A DNA stretch of 35,455 nt from Nocardioides sp. YR527 (GTDB lineage: Bacteria > Actinomycetota > Actinomycetes > Propionibacteriales > Nocardioidaceae): the NCBI RefSeq assembly GCF_900101045.1, contig NZ_FNFN01000017.1, positions 1 to 35,455 of the forward strand, given 5' to 3'. Shown here piece by piece: positions 33,136-35,455 of the stretch. Position numbers and translations under genes: made by a program. Under the pieces are notes generated by a model. The model made no database searches and was not told where the DNA came from. It saw nothing but the letters and a program-made list of their open reading frames with translations. Each line of letters opens with the position of its first letter. Within the stretch, counting starts at the first letter, position 1.

Positions 33136-34304
33136 AGGAGATGCGCGGGAACCGCCTTCCTCAGGGCGGGACCCGACAGCCGCATGACGACCAGAGCCAG
33201 GGCCGTCAGCGCGGCCGCGACCCACACGGGCGCCAGGACGCCCGCCCCGGTCGCCAGGCCCAGCGCACCGAGGACAGGTCCGGCCGCCGCTCCGGTGTTC
33301 AGCGCAGCGGTCGCGTACGACCCACCCATCGTCGGCGCCCCCGAGGCGGCGTAGAGCACCCGCGCGATCAAGGTGCTGCCCACCCCGAACGCCAGTACGC
33401 CCTGCAGGAGGACCAGCCCGAGCAAGAGCAGAGGATGGGCCGCGGCGAGCGCCAGCGCGACCCACCCGGCCGGCAGCAGCGAGCCGCCGACCGCGAGCAC
33501 GAGGCCGGGCCGGCGGTCCGAGAGCCGCCCCGCGAGCGTGACACCCAGGAACGACCCGATGCCGAACATCACCAGCATCACCGAGATCCACTCATCGGCC
33601 AGGCCCGCGGTCTCGGTCACGACCGGCGCCAGATAGGTCACCGCCGCTAAGGTGCCGCCGTTGACCAGGGCCCCGAGCGCCATCGCGAGGACGAGACCGG
33701 GCGAGCGAAGCTGGCCGAGCTCGGCACGGAGCCCGGGGCCGTCTGCGGCCGTCCGGCCCGGAGCGTACGCGACGCCCCGGAGGATCCCGATCGCGGCGGG
33801 AACGCACAGCAGCGCGATCGCCCAGAACGTCGTCCGCCACCCGGCCGCGGTGCCGAGCAGCGCCCCCGCGGGAACCCCCGCAACCATGGCGATCGTCGTA
33901 CCGGAGAGGAGGATCGCCAGCGCGCGACCCTTCTGGTTCTCGGGCACGAGCCGAGTGGCAGCGCTCAGGGCGACCGCGAGGAACCCCGCGTTGGCGAAGG
34001 CACTGAGCACGCGGGCGACGAGCAGGAGGAAGAACGCCGGCGTGACCGCCGCGAGGACATGGCACCCCGCGAACACGAGCAGGCAGCCGAGCAGCGCGAG
34101 CCGAGGTGGCCAGCCTCGCGCGAACGCAGCCATCACCGGAGCGCCGACGACGATCCCGACGGCGAACGCGGAGGTCAGCAGGCCGGCCGTGCCGACGGAT
34201 ACGTCCAGATCGGCGGCGATCGCGGGGACGAGCCCCGCAAGCATGAATTCCGAGGTGCCCATGACGAAGACCGCCAGGGCGAGCAGATAGAGGGCAAGAG
34301 GCAT
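33132..34304 (-). CDS. Cmx/Cml-like MFS chloramphenicol exporter
   Basis: The 390-residue MFS protein has twelve predicted helices. The N-terminus (PLALYLLALAVFVMGTSEFM, then LAGLVPAIAADLDVS) and the later ANAGFLAVALSAATRLVPE and LAILLSGTTIAMVAGVPAG segments closely match the actinobacterial Cml/Cmx/Cmr chloramphenicol exporters as I remember them. DHA1-type proton-driven efflux of phenicols is therefore the leading prediction, though other substrates are possible. The ATG at 34304 is preceded by CGGAG in a sequence that can pair with an upstream leader ORF, which supports drug-inducible translation. Resistance itself is not shown. Confidence 0.88.
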   Translation of the reverse strand: MPLALYLLALAVFVMGTSEFMLAGLVPAIAADLDVSVGTAGLLTSAFAVGIVVGAPVMAAFARGWPPRLALLGCLLVFAGCHVLAAVTPAFFLLLVARVLSAFANAGFLAVALSAATRLVPENQKGRALAILLSGTTIAMVAGVPAGALLGTAAGWRTTFWAIALLCVPAAIGILRGVAYAPGRTAADGPGLRAELGQLRSPGLVLAMALGALVNGGTLAAVTYLAPVVTETAGLADEWISVMLVMFGIGSFLGVTLAGRLSDRRPGLVLAVGGSLLPAGWVALALAAAHPLLLLGLVLLQGVLAFGVGSTLIARVLYAASGAPTMGGSYATAALNTGAAAGPVLGALGLATGAGVLAPVWVAAALTALALVVMRLSGPALRKAVPAHLL

Positions 34305-34376
34305 CGAGTACTCCGAAGTGAGAGGTCACAGGGACGCTTCTGGTCACGACGGCCGGCGGCCCGGAGTACGCCACAT
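34305..34376 (-). promoter_or_regulatory. Translational attenuator upstream of the Cmx-like exporter
   Basis: On the minus strand, GTACTCCG (34369-34362) inside a small leader ORF is perfectly complementary to CGGAGTAC (34315-34308), which contains the exporter's Shine-Dalgarno and ends 4 bases before its ATG. The 8-bp pairing, extendable by two G-U pairs, encloses 46 bases. A ribosome stalled in the leader would free the Shine-Dalgarno, the mechanism known for several chloramphenicol-resistance genes. Confidence 0.6.
34344..34376 (-). CDS. Ten-residue leader peptide of the exporter attenuator
   Basis: Minus-strand ORF ATG (34376) to TGA (34344-34346) encodes MWRTPGRRPS. It overlaps the upstream arm of the attenuator at its codons 3-6. 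GCGGGTGA just before the ATG is a weak ribosome site. It ends 39 bases before the exporter start. The placement, more than the peptide sequence, supports it as a regulatory leader; the ORF is too short for coding statistics. Confidence 0.5.
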   Translation of the reverse strand: MWRTPGRRPS

Positions 34377-34416
34377 TCACCCGCGCGGAAGGCGGGCGGT
34401 GTGCTCAGTGGTTCAC

Positions 34417-34443
34417 GGGGCTGGCGGTATGACCGGCAGCCCC
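34417..34443 (-). terminator. Hairpin after the second HNH gene
   Basis: GGGGCTG (34417-34423) pairs with CAGCCCC (34437-34443), and inside it CGGT (34425-34428) pairs with ACCG (34432-34435) around ATG, with one G-G mismatch between the two helices. It lies 67 bases past the HNH stop in its direction of transcription. Confidence 0.45.
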
Positions 34444-34510
34444 TGACCTGTCCGACTCGGGACTCGACATAGCCCTGACACTACCCGAAGGCATCACCAC
34501 AGGTCTCGGC

Positions 34511-35455
34511 TCATGTCCGGCGCGTGAATCGGATGTCGCCGTTGGGTAGGCGTTCGTGGAGGTAGTCCGGGTCGTGGGCGCGGTGGTGGTGATGACTACA
34601 GAGCAGGGCGGCGTTGTCGAGATCAGTCGCCCCGCCTTGGCCCCATTCGATCCAGTGGTGGGCCTCGGCCCAGGTGCCGGGGATGTCGCAGCCCTCGGCC
34701 TCGCAGGTCGCTGACCTGAGCAGGAGCGCTCGGCGTTGGGCGGCGGTGAAGAAGCGTTCCTTACGCCCCAGGTCGAGGACCTCGCAGTCGCCACCGAGGA
34801 CGGCGGGGAGAATGCCTGCGGTGCAGGCCAGACGCCTGGCTTCGGCGGCCGTGATCGGGGACCCGCCGAGGATCTGGGCGATGCCGGCCTCTTGGCGGAG
34901 CTGGTCGATATCGACGGTCACGATCACCGTGGTCGCGTCCCCACCGTGGATCGGGAGGCGGGCCGGGTCGAGGGTCTCCAGCAACTGGCACAACGCGCGT
35001 CCCAGGCGGCGGTCGTAGGGCAGGTACTCGCCGGTCTCGGTGCGGACACCGTCATCGCGCCGCGGTGAGGCAAAAGCCTCGAGGTTGGTGGCCAGCCGGT
35101 CCGCGGCCGCATCCGGGACCACCGCCGCGATCCGGGTGGTGCCATCCCCCAGACGCCGCATCGCCAGGCGGGTCTTCTTCCTCGCGTGGGCTTCCTCGGC
35201 GGCGAGGCGTCGGGCTTCTTCGGCCTCGGCGATCTCCGGGGCGATGACGTCGAGGATCCGGCGCCCCAGACGACGCAACTGGGTGGGGTCGAACCGGGTC
35301 GCGTAGGCGACCAGCGCTTCTTCGGCCTTGGTCTTGATCTCCGGGTCGAGCCCGGTCGGCAGGTCGTCGAGAGCGTTCACGATGACGTGGGCCTGGGCCG
35401 GGTTGCAGTCCCCGGCCCGCATCGCGGCCGCGACCAGTGCGTAGGAGCGGTCGAG
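34511..35455 (-). CDS. DUF222 / HNH endonuclease domain protein, 5' end outside the window
   Basis: The reading frame stays open to the window edge (it continues upstream of the first in-window ATG at 35422 with LDRSYALVAAAM), so the gene is cut by the window, not truncated in the genome. The visible 314 residues include the DUF222 core (QAHVIVNALDDLP, then PEIAEAEEARRLAAEEAHAR) and a C-terminal HNH domain with CEAEGCDIP, AEAHHWIEWGQGG, then LCSHHHHRAH. This HNH subtype, with the terminal HHHH run, differs from that of the gene at 83-1378, so the two are not recent duplicates. Function beyond probable DNA cleavage is unknown. Confidence 0.9.
   Translation of the reverse strand, partial: LDRSYALVAAAMRAGDCNPAQAHVIVNALDDLPTGLDPEIKTKAEEALVAYATRFDPTQLRRLGRRILDVIAPEIAEAEEARRLAAEEAHARKKTRLAMRRLGDGTTRIAAVVPDAAADRLATNLEAFASPRRDDGVRTETGEYLPYDRRLGRALCQLLETLDPARLPIHGGDATTVIVTVDIDQLRQEAGIAQILGGSPITAAEARRLACTAGILPAVLGGDCEVLDLGRKERFFTAAQRRALLLRSATCEAEGCDIPGTWAEAHHWIEWGQGGATDLDNAALLCSHHHHRAHDPDYLHERLPNGDIRFTRRT

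Noticed and set aside
83..35455. The two HNH genes as ends of a composite mobile element
   Set aside because: They belong to different subtypes, I see no terminal repeats, transposase, integrase or tRNA, and the base composition is uniform across the window.
1..35455. CRISPR arrays, tRNA or rRNA genes, phage genes
   Set aside because: No regularly spaced repeats, no cloverleaf-like sequences noticed in intergenic gaps, and no phage-type proteins.

Overview
The window is a high-GC chromosomal segment from an actinobacterium. High-GC third positions, frequent gtacg/cgtac words, DUF222/HNH (13E12-type) genes at both ends, leaderless-looking promoters and a Cmx/Cml-type exporter fit Nocardioides or a relative in the Nocardioidaceae. 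That placement is an inference; no marker gene is present. Coding density is high, no gene-free stretch exceeds 300 bases, and I see no tRNA, rRNA, IS element or CRISPR array.

Layout. (1) 1-2901: an HNH endonuclease gene, a small DUF1048 gene and a bile-acid:sodium-symporter-family transporter. (2) 2942-4444 (-): a DHA2-type MFS exporter. (3) 4670-14467 (+): a tightly packed ten-gene operon with a Dpp/Opp-type ABC importer (two ATPases, two permeases, lipoprotein), an MBL-fold hydrolase, a DUF35 protein, a thiolase-fold protein, an MFE-2-type SDR and a MaoC hydratase. (4) 14489-18650: a TetR regulator divergent from an acyl-CoA dehydrogenase and an ADP-forming acyl-CoA ligase. (5) 18745-19236: a small membrane protein of unknown role, convergent with (6) a fused indolepyruvate:ferredoxin oxidoreductase (19233-22685, -). 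(7) 22852-31124: gabD and gabT (-), a LysR regulator (+), a lone adk (-), then APC permease, agmatinase-family enzyme and FAD amine oxidase (-). (8) 31270-33135 (+): a second TetR regulator with a GH29 alpha-L-fucosidase. (9) 33132-34376 (-): a Cmx/Cml-like exporter with a leader-peptide attenuator. (10) 34511-35455 (-): a second DUF222/HNH gene that runs off the window.

How the genes work together. Regions 3 and 4 look like one catabolic system. A solute is imported, a carboxylate is made into a CoA thioester by the ADP-forming ligase, and it passes through acyl-CoA dehydrogenase, R-specific hydratase and D-3-hydroxyacyl-CoA dehydrogenase. The last step would be carried out by a thiolase-fold/DUF35 pair. 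The thiolase-fold protein lacks the usual nucleophilic cysteine, so retro-aldol cleavage is more likely than ordinary thiolysis. A shared motif, TAGAR-N5-TTCTA, sits at the promoters of both operons and ties them to the TetR gene between them. The substrate is not evident.

Region 7 contains most of a route from agmatine or putrescine to succinate: permease, agmatinase, amine oxidase, GABA aminotransferase and aldehyde dehydrogenase. The permease-agmatinase-oxidase operon is divergent from the second TetR gene across two directly abutting 19-bp palindromes. Region 9 carries a clear candidate for antibiotic-induced translational attenuation: a 10-codon leader ORF whose sequence pairs with the Shine-Dalgarno region of the exporter.
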